NCBI GenBank assembly: GCA_963682175.1
Contig: OY821789.1
Location: 9,486,001-9,550,000 of the forward strand
DNA length: 64,000 bases
Source of the DNA: Triglochin maritima
Taxonomy: Eukaryota > Streptophyta > Magnoliopsida > Alismatales > Juncaginaceae
Reading direction: 5' to 3'
Shown: one piece after another, positions 36,379-47,308 of the stretch
Layout of the letters: each line of letters begins with the position of its first letter
Position numbering within the stretch: position 1 is the stretch's first letter
Translations under genes and position numbers: made by a program
Notes under the pieces: model-generated
The model's input: only the letters and a program-made list of their open reading frames with translations
Told to the model about the DNA's origin: nothing
The model's database searches: none

Positions 36379-37847
36379 TGTTGGCTTTTTGGCCTTAATC
36401 TTATGTTTTGATGATTTAATCAACCTAATCTTAATTAGAGTAGCACACACTATGCATTGCATATATATTGTATTGTGCAAACCTCTACAGGTGATCAAGA
36501 CTCAAGAAAGATGGAAATGAAGTCAAGACATGTAATTAAAGCTATATCAAAGACATGTAATATTGATTTCTTTTGAGTCTTAGGAACAAAGTGTAATTGA
36601 GCATACTTGAGCTAAAATCAACTTAATCACACACTAGGTTCCATATAGAAGTCACACACGAAATTTCACATTATTTGGACTTCAATAGATCAACCAAACT
36701 TAGACCGGAAAACACAAAATCTGAACCCTAACTGTCTGCCCACATTCGGTCGACCGCAACATGCCGTTCGGTCGACCGGATGATCAAGTAATCCAATCTG
36801 TGTTTTCCTGCCTGGTTTCGGTCGACCGCACCATATCTTTCGGTCGACCGTTTGAACTTACTGTTCCGACCGTTATTCTTGTCGTATATGCCCAACGGTC
36901 GTATTCGTATTAAAACTATATACACCTCCATATACTTAACCAAACGGTCGAACCATGTGCCAAGTTCGGTCGACCGTTTAACCTTGTCAAAATCCCCTGC
37001 TATCGGTCAACACAATTTCGTTCGACCGATCCATTTTTCCCTCTACCGAAACGCTTGTTCGGTCGACCGGTAATCTTGTTCGGTCGACCGTTTTCTTAAT
37101 TGACTTTAGTGTTCTGTCGACCGATTCATATTTCGGTCGACCGTATCCCTATCAAACCCAAGCGTTCGGTCGACCGTTGCACCTTTTCGGTCGACCGTTT
37201 CTGGACAGATTTGCAGCCCGATTTTCTGCTTTGTGTTCTTTGCACAATATCCAACCAAATCTTGTCCCAACGGATCTATTCTCTCTAATGCTTATAAATA
37301 GAGTTGTAAAACACATTTTAACACAACTCTCCCACTACAAACTTGTCCCAAACTTTAGAGAGAATTCAAAACACTCAAAGCTACAAACCTTCCACACTTA
37401 GTGATCATTTCTTCATCCTACTCAAGTGTGCTCAAAGTTTAGAGAGTGTTGTTCCACTCAAGTTCTCAATTGTTGTAAAAGGAAGCAAGGACTTCGGTGA
37501 AAGCCCGAAGTGTCCCTCTCGGATTGTGAGAGGAAGATTCAAGCAAGCGAGGGTTGTTCGCGTTGCTTGTGGTGTAAAGGCGTTCTCTCCCGGCCCGGAA
37601 CGGGGAGTGGTTAGTGAAGACGTAGGCGGAGCTCGCGGAGTCGAGCGGAGCTTACAAGAGAGGACTAGGACCCGGGTGGGGTGCCGAACCTCTATAAAAA
37701 CCGACGCGTCTTTTGTGGTTTGCATTGTCTTTCTTTCTCTACTTGTTTGTTTATTCCGCTGTGCATTTGTTTGCTTAATCAAGTAGAAAATTAGGGATTA
37801 GATTAAAAGTGATTAGTTTGTGGACCCATAACCCACACGATCCAACA
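36379..37847 (+). mobile_element. Sirevirus-type copia solo LTR (family A)
   Basis: The 1,469 bases run from TGTTGGCTTTTTGG to GATCCAACA and are flanked by the 5-bp duplication GTAGC (36374-36378 and 37848-37852). It matches the LTRs at 49521-51000, 52855-54334 and 55763-57234. No internal sequence remains, so it is the product of LTR-LTR recombination. A TATAAATA box lies at 37293-37300. Confidence 0.93.
36747..37197. promoter_or_regulatory. Paired-palindrome array, Sirevirus family A solo LTR
   Basis: Exact CGGTCGACCG occurs at 36747, 36769, 36819, 36841, 36967, 37060, 37081, 37134, 37167 and 37188. Near-matches lie at 36945 and 37114. Pair distances are 22, 22, 22 (36945/36967), 21, 20 (37114/37134) and 21 bp. 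The array ends 96 bp before the TATA box. Confidence 0.85.
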
Positions 37848-38313
37848 GTAGCTAGATACTGTTTATAGTTTGAGATATTGAGTGTTTAATATCGTTGTCA
37901 ATTTAGCTTAGATATTCCTATAGGTCACACCACAAAACTCGGAAATAAGAAACTTGATTTTGAGTTAATATGATATGTCGGGTTTCATGTGAAAATGGAC
38001 ACATGTGGTGAATCAATAAAATCAATATGTCACGAAAATTGACATAATTAGAATCATGAATAAATTCATATAAGATGTATATATTATGGGATGTAATAAT
38101 TTAACATTACATAGGATAGTATATTACATGAGTTCTGAATTTGCTAAAACCTCAAAAGATCAAACTTTGATGGAAATAAATCCAAAATTTGATAAAGGCA
38201 AAAATCGGACAAAACGGTCCAACGTTTTTTGGAGACCAGTCGACCGAAAATTCACAATAGTTGTTGAGCGTGTGAACGGTCGACTAGATGGACGCGTTTG
38301 GTCGATCGAAAAC
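37848..38313. repeat. Left part of an older, interrupted palindrome-bearing repeat
   Basis: The last hundred bases before the Sirevirus insertion carry degenerate sites (AGTCGACCGA, CGGTCGACTA, TGGTCGATCG). They continue after it at 48858-49180. The two parts flank the TSD AAAAC, so they were once contiguous. The true left edge of this older repeat is not visible. Confidence 0.55.
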
Positions 38314-39857
38314 TGTGGGGATCTTAAGGGGCCCTCTAGTGATCGTAATTAAACAAGATGCGGAATTAAAAACTAATTACGAACTAACAACTAATCATGC
38401 AAGGGTTATTCTAAGAGATAGAGAACTTGCAAACCAACGTTGAAGTCGACGCCCGATTTAACGAGGTTCGGCACCCTCCCCGGGTCCTAGTCCTCACTCA
38501 CAAGCCCCGCTCGTCTCTCGAGCCTCGCTTGTGGTTTCCACTATCCGATCTTTGTTACCGGGCCGAGATCAACGCCTTTACAAACCCGAGCCTCGCGAAC
38601 AACCTCGCCTCGCCCGTGTCTCCTCTCACAACCCGAGAGGGAGCTTCCTTGAAGCTATTACAACTCTTGTGATTTGGATGAAAGAATGGAATCACAACTC
38701 TTGCTAATGACACTCTAACTTTGAGCACACTTGGATTATGATATGGATCTAGGAATACAAGTGGTGAAGTTTTGGCTTGAGTGTATAGGATTTGAGCTTT
38801 GAAGGTTTGGGAAAGATAGCACAAGGATACTTGATGTTTGGAGAGTGTAGTGCTTGTGTTGTGCTTCTAATGAGGTCCTTATATAGGCTTCAAAGCTCTT
38901 AGAGTCGTTGGGGAGTGGGTGAGAAAGTTGACCCATGAAATGTGATGATGTGACAAAAGTTCGGGCAGAATTTGCACGCTCTTCGGTAGACCGTTAACCC
39001 AACGGATTACCGAAGATGGTCGTTTCGGTTTACCGAATTCTATTCGGTGAACCGCTCACTCAACTCCAGTAGCTCTCTAACTAGCAACCCTAATATAATT
39101 CGGTTTACCGAAACCTATTCGGTGAACCGTTCCAAACTGGACAGTAAGATTGGTAGGGTTCTGTTTATGCTAGGTTCGGTTGACCGTGTATACTTCGGTA
39201 GTCCGAAGTTTGCGCGGGTTTTGCGCTGACAAAGCGTGGGAGATTGGTTTACCAATAACGGTCAAGTTAAATAGCCGTTGGTCTCCTAAAGCAATATGAT
39301 TCGGTTGACCGAATGAAGTTCGGTGTACCGAATATGGATAAGTCAATTTGGCTTTAAGTCAAGATTTAAATACGACCGTTGGAGCAAAGTCCAAAACCGG
39401 TCCAGGCTAATTCGGTCTACCGAAGGCGGTTCGGTATACCGAGGTGGTTATTCCAGGGAACACCTAAAGGATTCTACACGGTTGACCGCAAGGTGTTCGG
39501 TGGACCGAACTCTACAAGATTCGGTTTACCGAGAAGGGTTCAGTTAACCGTGGGGATACGGGACAGAATCCTAATGTGCTCAAGTTTACATTAATCCTTA
39601 GGACTCAAATTATACTACATTACATATTGGTCCAAAGCTTGATTACATGTCTTGAGTCTTTATCTTCTTGTCCCCAAGCTCCTTAGCTTGATTCTTCATC
39701 AACCTATTAAGAATATCGCAAGTACACGAATATATATGCAATGCATGTATTCATGTTTGCTTACTTTGATTGTCTAGGTTGATTGATTAAATATAGATTT
39801 AAGATTAGATTACTTAATCATCAAAACTAAATAAAGATTAAGGCTAAAAAGCCAACA
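38314..39857 (-). repeat. 3' LTR of the family B element
   Basis: 1,544 bp. In element sense it starts TGTTGGCTTTTTAGCC and ends CCCCACA. It is nearly identical to 47309-48852. A TATA box (TATATAAG on the minus strand) lies at 38878-38885. Confidence 0.94.
38984..39550. promoter_or_regulatory. Eight palindrome pairs with exact 19-bp spacing (3' LTR)
   Basis: Sites of form CGGT-N2-ACCG start at 38984/39003, 39026/39045, 39101/39120, 39177/39196, 39302/39321, 39413/39432, 39479/39498 and 39522/39541. Every pair is 19 bp start to start. The centre dinucleotide varies freely (TT, GA, TG, GT, CT, AT, GG) while the CGGT and ACCG arms stay. Three sites have one arm change. The array ends 99 bp from the TATA box. 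Confidence 0.9.
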
Positions 39858-39872
39858 ATCTCCCCCTTTTTG
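39858..39872 (-). other. Polypurine tract of the family B element
   Basis: On the minus strand CAAAAAGGGGGAGAT abuts the 3' LTR. This form of tract is a known hallmark of the Sirevirus lineage. Confidence 0.9.
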
Positions 39873-40456
39873 ATGATGGCAAATCTATATCTTAATATTT
39901 TGAGTTCAATTGTATTTCTCCCCTTTCTATATGTTTTGTTTCTTAACATATATGTAATCTATGCATTTACAAGATTTCTCCCCCTAACAACATGCATAGT
40001 TTTTTTAAAATTGAAGCTCATCTTAATTCTTCTCCCCCTTTGACATCAATCAAAAAGCAAACATTAAGCATTTGATGCAAAGGTAAAAGATATCTAATTC
40101 TCCCCCTTAATTATATGATTTTGCAATTTTAGGCTCCCCCTATCAATTAGGCTAAATAGCAACAATGAGTATTAACAATTAAGTGCATTTCTATTCTCCC
40201 TCTTAGCCTATTTAACATCCATTTTACAATTTTACATTTATGATTATGGATGTGGTATAAGATATGCAATGAATAGGGTATAAGATATGCAATGAATTAT
40301 ATCATAAGATATGTCTATTAAGCTCTAAAATTTAGATTAGAATCAATCAAAATTTATACCGTCGTGGCGCTTTGAATTGACTCAACCCGTATTCGGTGAT
40401 GCAACCGGCTTTAAATTTTTCTTTTAAGCTCATCCGGTCACCACCGATTTTCTCCT
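39873..40456 (-). other. Non-coding part of the family B internal region
   Basis: AT-rich, with repeated CTCCCCC/TCTCCCCC blocks (plus-strand view) near 39920-40200. These are decayed copies of polypurine-tract-like sequence on the element's sense strand. No coding region. Confidence 0.5.
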
Positions 40457-41338
40457 TCAAGTACCTACAATTGAAGATTTTGGTACCCATTTTTGCTTGG
40501 GTCCAATCATGTTAGTTTTTGGAACCCAAACCATTTTGGTTTTAAGTGCCCAAATACTTGAGGAAGTTTTATTCACTACAAAATGCTTTCCATTCAAAGT
40601 AGTGTGAATAACATGGTTCTTAAAGTTATTAGCATAAAAACCTATACCATGTTTATCTAGTGATTGTCTTTGACTACTTATTAACATGTCAAGCATTTTC
40701 TTACCGTTTGTGAATCTTTCAAGATCTCTTTGTAATATAACATTTTTGGCAATTAGATCTTGAATATTTTGATCACATGATGAATTTGCATTTAGAGATG
40801 TAATTTTATCTACTAATTGAGTGTTCTCTAATGCAATCTTATCATGACTGGCAAGAATTTCAATCTTTTCATTCATAATAGATTTGATTTGAGATTGAAG
40901 CTCATTTATATTTTTCTTTGCTAGTTTATTTTTCTCACAAACTTTTTCAAAATTTTCAAGCAATTCATTAAATTCATTTTGAAGTTCATTATAATCATTT
41001 GAATTGTTTGAACTATTTGAATTATAAGAAGAGGAGGAAGATACCTCACTTTCATCGTCTTTTCTTGCCATGAAGCACAATGAGGCGAATTCCTCTATTG
41101 AAGAAGATGATGAGGAGTCCCAAGTGGCTTTAAGTGCCTTCTTCTTCTTCTTCTCCTTCTTTTTGCTCTTCTTCTTCTTCTTCTTCTTCCTTTCTTTCTC
41201 TTCTTTGAGAAATTCCTTAAATTGATGTGTCACCAATTGTTCCTCGATATCACTATCTTCTTTGATCGAATTGGCGACGACGTGTAGCCCCAAGGATTTC
41301 TTGACTCTCTTCTTGATGCATTGCATACATTGCATCAT
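40457..41338 (-). pseudogene. Partial copia (Sirevirus) Gag
   Basis: An open frame of about 293 codons covers only the rear part of Gag. It holds a long Lys-rich stretch (EEKERKKKKKKK...), a Ser/Asn-rich acidic stretch, a coiled-coil section and the closing VWVPKTN...GPKQKWVPKSS motif that in copia Gags precedes the protease. The front of Gag is missing: the frame is cut at about 41340, where Athila-type sequence begins. The listed ATG is simply the first Met after the break. No zinc knuckle is visible. Confidence 0.75.
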
Positions 41339-41339
41339 A

Positions 41340-42490
41340 TGTCTTTCATTTAGATTACTTTTATATCAATAAATGCTACTAAGGTATGTGTTTAGTCGTA
41401 TTTACAGAATACAGGGACCTGAATGCAGATTACCCACATTCCGGGCATAAACGTTTGCAAAAGATTCATTTCTATCATAAAGACCGAATTCAAGCTTATC
41501 GGGTTTCAAATGGAAATGCATCCAAGCATAAAAGCATTCAAGGAGCTAATTACAAAAAGGTCAAGGGCTTAATTGCAAAATACCAAGGACCTGATTGCAA
41601 AAGAAAAGGATCAAGTTATTTTGTTGGAAAAGTCAAAAGAAAAGTCAAATATAAATCTCCAACAATGGAAGGAATTAATCCGGAGTTTAAAAGAATGGAA
41701 AGAATCCATCCAGACGCGCAAATAAAGATCAAATCATGCCATAAACGCACCACAGAAATCCGGGGGCGAAATCCTTGACTTGGGCGGCGATTCCGCCGCA
41801 TCTCCCATGCATTGTGCGGCGATTTCGCCGCACCAGTGAGGATCTGTGTGCTCCAATTTTGTCCAGTGTTGGGTTGACGCGTGTACTATCCTTTTATGTA
41901 TTGTTATCCCCTGTATCGGCTATAAATAGCCCTGTAGGACGAATGTAACACATCTTTGAACCTTTGGTCTTGGATCATTAGTAATAAATTTCTGTTTTAT
42001 TTTGTTTTGCTTTTATTTTCTTTTGATGTCTCTAGGATCCTTTCTTCTTCCTCCCTCCATGAGTTTCTAACTCTTTCCAAAGGGTGGAGGTGATGGAATT
42101 AGGGGTAGAGAAGATGAATGCATGTTATTGTTTTAAGTTCGTGATTAGTATATTTTGATTACTTGAGTTTATGTTAAATCATTTATCTTGTAATGCTTCA
42201 TAACTAACATGATTTATTTCAAGTTTCTCCATTCTCCAATCTAAACCTAAGTCTAGACCTCCACCCGACGGAATTCTCTTCTTTGTTCTTGTTTTAATTT
42301 TAATTGCTTTTGTTTCGTACTTTAGATAATTAAATCAAAAATACCAAAAACCCAACTTATTTCTTCTTCCCTTCTTCCCCTAATCGAAAATAACAAAAAT
42401 AACGAAATCTCTCCCTCCTTGTGTTCGACCCGTACTTGCCACGTCTTCATAGACGCCGTGCACTTGCGGTATAAATTTAAATCTTCATCA
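41340..42490 (+). repeat. Athila-type gypsy LTR
   Basis: Starts about TGTCTTTCATTTAG and ends TTCATCA, just before the tRNA-Asp primer site. It has a TATAAATAG box at 41921-41929 and typical phrases such as AGGGCTTAATTGCAAAATAC. No second Athila LTR is found in the window, so its left edge is inferred from where copia Gag stops. Internal AT/CT-rich segments hold no gene. Confidence 0.65.
41784..41831. promoter_or_regulatory. Athila LTR palindrome pair
   Basis: Two sites of form GCGGCG-N4-CGCCGC start at 41784 and 41816, 32 bp apart, ending 90 bp before the TATA box. The same kind of pair recurs in the leader at 42650 and 42682, again exactly 32 bp apart. Confidence 0.75.
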
Positions 42491-42496
42491 AGTTTT

Positions 42497-42514
42497 TGGC
42501 GCCGTTGCCGGGGA
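42497..42514 (+). other. Primer-binding site, Athila type (tRNA-Asp)
   Basis: TGGCGCCGTTGCCGGGGA follows the LTR end by six bases. It is the primer site typical of Athila and Tat gypsy elements. Confidence 0.85.
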
Positions 42515-43829
42515 GGCGACGAAGATTTCGTTAGTTTTTGTGTTTTCGATTTTTCCTGTCTACCTTGTGCGCGATCTAAGTATTTGAATTTGTGTAGCAG
42601 GAGACAACAGAGCGCGCGGCGAAATCCAGGAGCGTTCTGAGACACTTGGGCGGCGGAATCGCCGCATCTACAAGGTGACTTGCGGCGGAATCGCCGCACC
42701 AGTGTGGGTTCTGGTCTTCAAATTTCTGGGGCATCGTCGGCATCTCTGGGTGGTCGCATTAAGCTACTGGAATCTCCGAGAGCAGGCGGCGAACCCGACT
42801 GAGCATTGCGGAGGTAACTTTTCTTGCCTTTCTCGTAAAATCTGAATAGTTGAAAAGTTCCCTTTCGTAGAATTGCACGTGTTAGGGTTACAATTCCATA
42901 ATTGGCAATAATTCAACTCTGACCTAAAATTGGCAAAATTAGAAAGACCTTAGTGCATGCATCATATAATGTTTTGCTTGCATTATTCTTGCTAAATTCT
43001 TGCAAATTAATACTTGTTGAAGATTGCTGGAGGCAAGGTACGTATCGAGGTTTTTATCGATTGCATTAGAGCATATAATTTAGTTGCATACAACTTTGCA
43101 ATTGCCCCCATTAAAAAGACCATTGTTTGACTATCTTTGCTAGATTTAAGTTAAACTATCTTAAGGGCAACTCCGTAGGAAAAGATACGGTGGGGATTTC
43201 ATCACCCTCCCGTAGCCCACAAACCACAATCCTGAAGTGTCGCCTAAGCCAGAAATTTAAAATCAATTAGACATTGGCCCCTAAGGACTCGGACTCAATT
43301 AAGGAGGAGATTGGTTTGACTTGCTATGACCTGAAGCTAATTGAATTCAATTTGGTGTCTAGAAAGTGTTTTTGTGTCGACGAAAGTCTTCCAAGCGACG
43401 TGGTTGTCTAATTGGCACCGACTCTGTTGGAAGCGCCCCCACTAGCTATACACTAACTGGCCAACTTGGTTTGATTGGTGAGGGAGGTGAATCAAGCAAA
43501 TCAATTCGACTCAACCAGTTAGGAGTCGTCTAGATCTAAGTGACACTAGGTCTAGGATTGTTTTGACCGTGCTTGTTCAGGAAATTTCTGACCAACCCTA
43601 ATTTTTATCCTTTAGAGTTAAGTTTCCCTTCTCGTCTGAGTCTTCTTTCCTTTCTCATCCTTACCTTTCTATTGTTTGTTTCCTTTAAAATAAAAAAAAA
43701 TAAATTTTTTTTTTTAAATTCAAAAATTCAAAAAAAAAGAGAGTAATTGATTCTTGGAATTGAATTTGAAATTTAAATTTCGAATTCAAATTCAAAAAAA
43801 TTAATTCAAACCGGTGCACTCAGATTTGG
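42515..43829 (+). other. Athila untranslated leader
   Basis: A long leader between primer site and gag, as is usual for Athila elements. It includes the second palindrome pair (42650/42682) and an A/T homopolymer-rich stretch at 43688-43800. No coding region is supported. Confidence 0.55.
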
Positions 43830-46358
43830 GTGCGGGATTTAAGCAATCGACTCTCACGAGTTCATCTGGATTCCAGTCTAGAGCTTAACCCCAACCCATC
43901 TGTTGCACCACCTCACCCGGATCTAATGGGTGAGAACGTAGTGGACCCGCCTGTTGCGCAACCTATAACTTTGAGGGATCGGTGCTACCCAACGATGGCT
44001 GCTCAGCCATCGTGCATCGTTATGCCCACCATACCGGGTCGCGACTTCGAACTTAAGGCACAATACATGAGTATGCTGCCTAAGTTCACCTCTAGGGAAG
44101 ATCCATATCTCTTCCTTAGAGAATTTGAGGAAATCTGCTCTCTTATGCAATACCAGCATATCCCTGAAGAGGCAGTGCGTCTGAAATTCGTGCCTCTAGC
44201 ACTGAAAGACGACCCTAAGAAATGACTATATAGTCTAGCCGAGAGATCTATTAGGAGTTGGGCTGAGTTTGTTCAAGTGTTTCTAAAAAAATATTTCCCC
44301 AACCATAAGACTATGAAGATTAGGAATGAAATTGTTGCATTCGTTCAGTCTGAGAGGGAGCCGTTCTATTCCTATCTTGAAAGATTTAAAAGTGTCTTGA
44401 CCCAATGCCCTCATCACGGAATTCCAAAATGACAATTACGCCAAATTATTTATGAGGGATTGACACCCACATCTAGAGTTATGCTAGAATCTGTGAGCCA
44501 AGGGAACTTCATGTCCAAAAATGAAAATGATGCCTGGACTTTTCTTGAGGATTTAGCTGAAAATAGTATGCAATGGGACAATGCTAGAACACCCATCAAC
44601 CCGAGTATTGGATCTAGGATAGCGAGTCAACCCCGACCAGGTGTCTTAGCTGTAGACTCCAACATAGCGGCTGAGGCAAAACTAGCTACCCTAATGCGTA
44701 GAATGGAAAGTCTAGAGCTACAAAATCAATCCCGAATGAATCAACCCTTGTCTATCCCCTGCTCTAGATGTGGTCAGACTGATCATTTAATGGAGGACTG
44801 TGTGGACCTGGAACATGTTAATGCCACATTTAACAATTCTAGAAATGATCCTTACGCATCAACCTATAACCCAGGTTGGCGTAATCATCCCAATTTTTCG
44901 TGGACCCAACAAGGACAACCTCCTAGACAACAACAAACCCCATATAACCAAAATAATACATCATCTGGGGGTAAAAACAATGGAAATCATGAGGTTAGGT
45001 TGACAAAATTAGAAACTTTAATGACAACTTTTATACAAACAACCAACCAATCATTCCAAAGGCTAGAGACACAGGTCAGCCAATTAGCACAGATAATAGG
45101 TGAAAGAGAAAATGGCCAATTTCCAAGTCAACCTGAGGTGAACCCAAGAACTAATAATCAATATCAATCTTATCAACCACCTGCAGGAAATAACAACCCT
45201 AGACCGGTTCAAATGGTTAATGAGGAAGGACCGTTCCAACAAATCAATGCTGTAGTATCATTACGGTCCGGAAGACAAATTGACAATAATGTGGTAAACC
45301 CTAGAATGACTAATCAATCTAGCCATCAAGCACCCACATATGACTTGACCATTGAACCCGACGTCCAAATTGAAAAGCCCAATCCACCTACCCAACCTGA
45401 ACCTGTAGCTCAACCTGAACCTGAGCGAGTCTATGTGCCTAAAGCCCCATTTCCCAATAGACTCAAAAAGAACTCTAGTGCACAAATAGAGAAAATCTTG
45501 GAAGTATTTAAGCAAGTTAAGGTAAACATTCCACTCTTAGACATGATTCAACAAATACCTGCTTATGCTAAATTCTTAAAAGATTTGTGCACTAAGAAGA
45601 GAAAAACGAATGTACCAAAGAAGGCATTCTTAACTGCAAACATATGCTCAATTCTTTCCAACACATCTCCTATAAAATATAAGGACCCGGGGTGTCCCAC
45701 AATTTCATGTTCAATAGGAGATACATTTATCAATAAAGCCCTTCTAGACCTTGGTGCAAGCGTTAACTTGCTCCCATTTTCTGTCTACGAGCAACTCAAC
45801 CTTGGTCCGCTGAAACCCTCTAGGACAACCCTCCAATTCGCTGATTGTTCTGTTAAGAAACCGAGAGGTGTAGTAGAGGACGTTTTGATTAAGGTTGGTG
45901 ACTTCATTTATCCAGTGGATTTTGTCGTACTTGATACTGAACCTGTTGTAAATCCTAATCGACAAATCCCTGTAATTCTAGGTAGACCCTTTTTAGCCAC
46001 TTCGGAAGCATTAATAAACTGTCGAAATGGGCTCATGCAATTATCTTTCGGGAACTTAAAAGCAGAATTTAATATCTTCCATATTGATAATGAGCCAGAA
46101 ATAATATGCAACCCAAGTGATGTTGTGATGAGAGCACGTATTTATCAGAATTCTGAATCAAATAAATCATCACATAAGCAAAAAGGAAGTAAGAAAAAAG
46201 GGAGTAATTCATTTACTCAACCACCATCACTCGAGCAAATAAGCGAACCAATTCAAGTGAGAAGAGTGGAATCTTTTCCTCAAGTCAACATGGGGAACAA
46301 TTCAACTGGATACATGCACCAACATGGTGTCATTCAATCCAGTTCTGATTATGGTTGA
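43830..46358 (+). pseudogene. Athila-type Gag-protease, pol missing
   Basis: Gag is readable from about 43830: LPKFTSREDPYLFLREFEE, then, after a TGA at 44224, LYSLAERSIRSWAEFVQVF, then HGIPK, a second TGA at 44430, and QLRQIIYEGLTPTSRV. From 44460 one open frame of 632 codons follows, with the zinc knuckle CSRCGQTDHLMEDC, a Gln/Asn-rich linker and an Athila-style protease (ALLDLGASVNLLP, then VILGRPFLATSEALI). Both stops fall where Trp is expected, fitting TGG to TGA changes. Reverse transcriptase, RNase H and integrase do not follow. It is an inactive fragment lying antisense inside the copia element. Confidence 0.85.
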
Positions 46359-47308
46359 CTTTGAGCAAACTCAACCCCTCTACCGCAAGCCGACGCAGGT
46401 AATCAGTGCATTTATTTTATCTATGCATACATTGATGACAATGCATGATTTAGGTGTGGGGGGGGTGTTTATATATGTACATATCTATCTATTTGATTTT
46501 CTGTTCTGCTTTATTTAAAAAAAAAATTCAATATTCTATGACATAGCTTAAGATTGAACTGCCAAAACCCGTGTACAAATTGCATCAAGTTTTTGTTCCT
46601 TATTATATAGTTCTGCTTGTAGAAATTATGACATAAATCTAAGTTCCAAAGAAATAACCCATGGCCCTTGTAAGACATGTATGCACTTAAATTGGATGAA
46701 TCAAAATCTTTGAAGTGGTTGATAAAAAGCAGAGGTTGAGGAAAATATACCGGGAAGTGTGGACTTCTAATAGCAATTAAGCCTTGAGGAAAATAAAAGT
46801 AAAATAAAATAAAAATAAAGTGAGGAAAACACATTTTGCAAAATGATTACAAAAGCCCAAGCCTTCGAGTCACTGGTCCGTAGGGGTATCTTGAAACCCG
46901 GTAACTTGAGTCTGCCAGCTCGGGATTATCGACCAAACTCGCTACACGAATGCAAAAAGGGTATAAGTGTTAAAAAGAAAAGCAAATGTGTTGAATCACG
47001 GAAAAAGAAAAAAAAAATAAATACTTTAAGATACTCAAGGCCCAAAGCTAAAGGAATGATCCATGTCATGGTTGATCCAAATGATACTTCACCACCAGAG
47101 GAGGCGTGCAAAATAATTTAAGTAATAACATGTTTAGAAGGGTTAGTGGTGTGAATGTTGGAGGAGTAAAGACCACGTCATATTTTTAATGAGTTAGATT
47201 TATATAATGAGCATGCAAGAATTTTCAGTAAGATGTATAAGGTTGAGGTAGGGATATTGTGAACTATTAATGAAATGTTGATAGGGATATTGAGGTAGGG
47301 ATACCAAA
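46359..47308. other. Non-coding remainder next to the family B 5' LTR
   Basis: Starts with a GGTGTGGGGGGGGTG stretch like the untranslated regions of Athila elements, then AT-rich sequence and an unassigned frame at 46843-47121 (Lys-rich, not recognised). 47244-47300 repeats AGGTAGGGATA. Just inside the LTR the minus strand reads TGGTATC and then diverges, so only the first seven bases of the tRNA-iMet primer site remain. Confidence 0.5.

Noticed and set aside
36747..37197. Palindromes as a retroviral-type RNA dimerisation site
   Set aside because: The array lies upstream of the TATA box, so it is probably not in the genomic RNA start region; kept only as a less likely alternative.
38427..39594. 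Open frames inside the family B LTRs, also at 47422-48589
   Set aside because: Identical in both LTRs because the LTRs are identical; no domain and no splice context.
42322..42699. Arg/Cys-rich minus frame across the Athila LTR end
   Set aside because: Spans the LTR end and primer site; its composition comes from the GCGGCG palindromes, so it is a shadow.
46843..47121. Lys-rich 92-codon plus-strand frame
   Set aside because: Contains a long A-rich stretch read as Lys and lies in the untranslated remainder of the Athila fragment; no family recognised.
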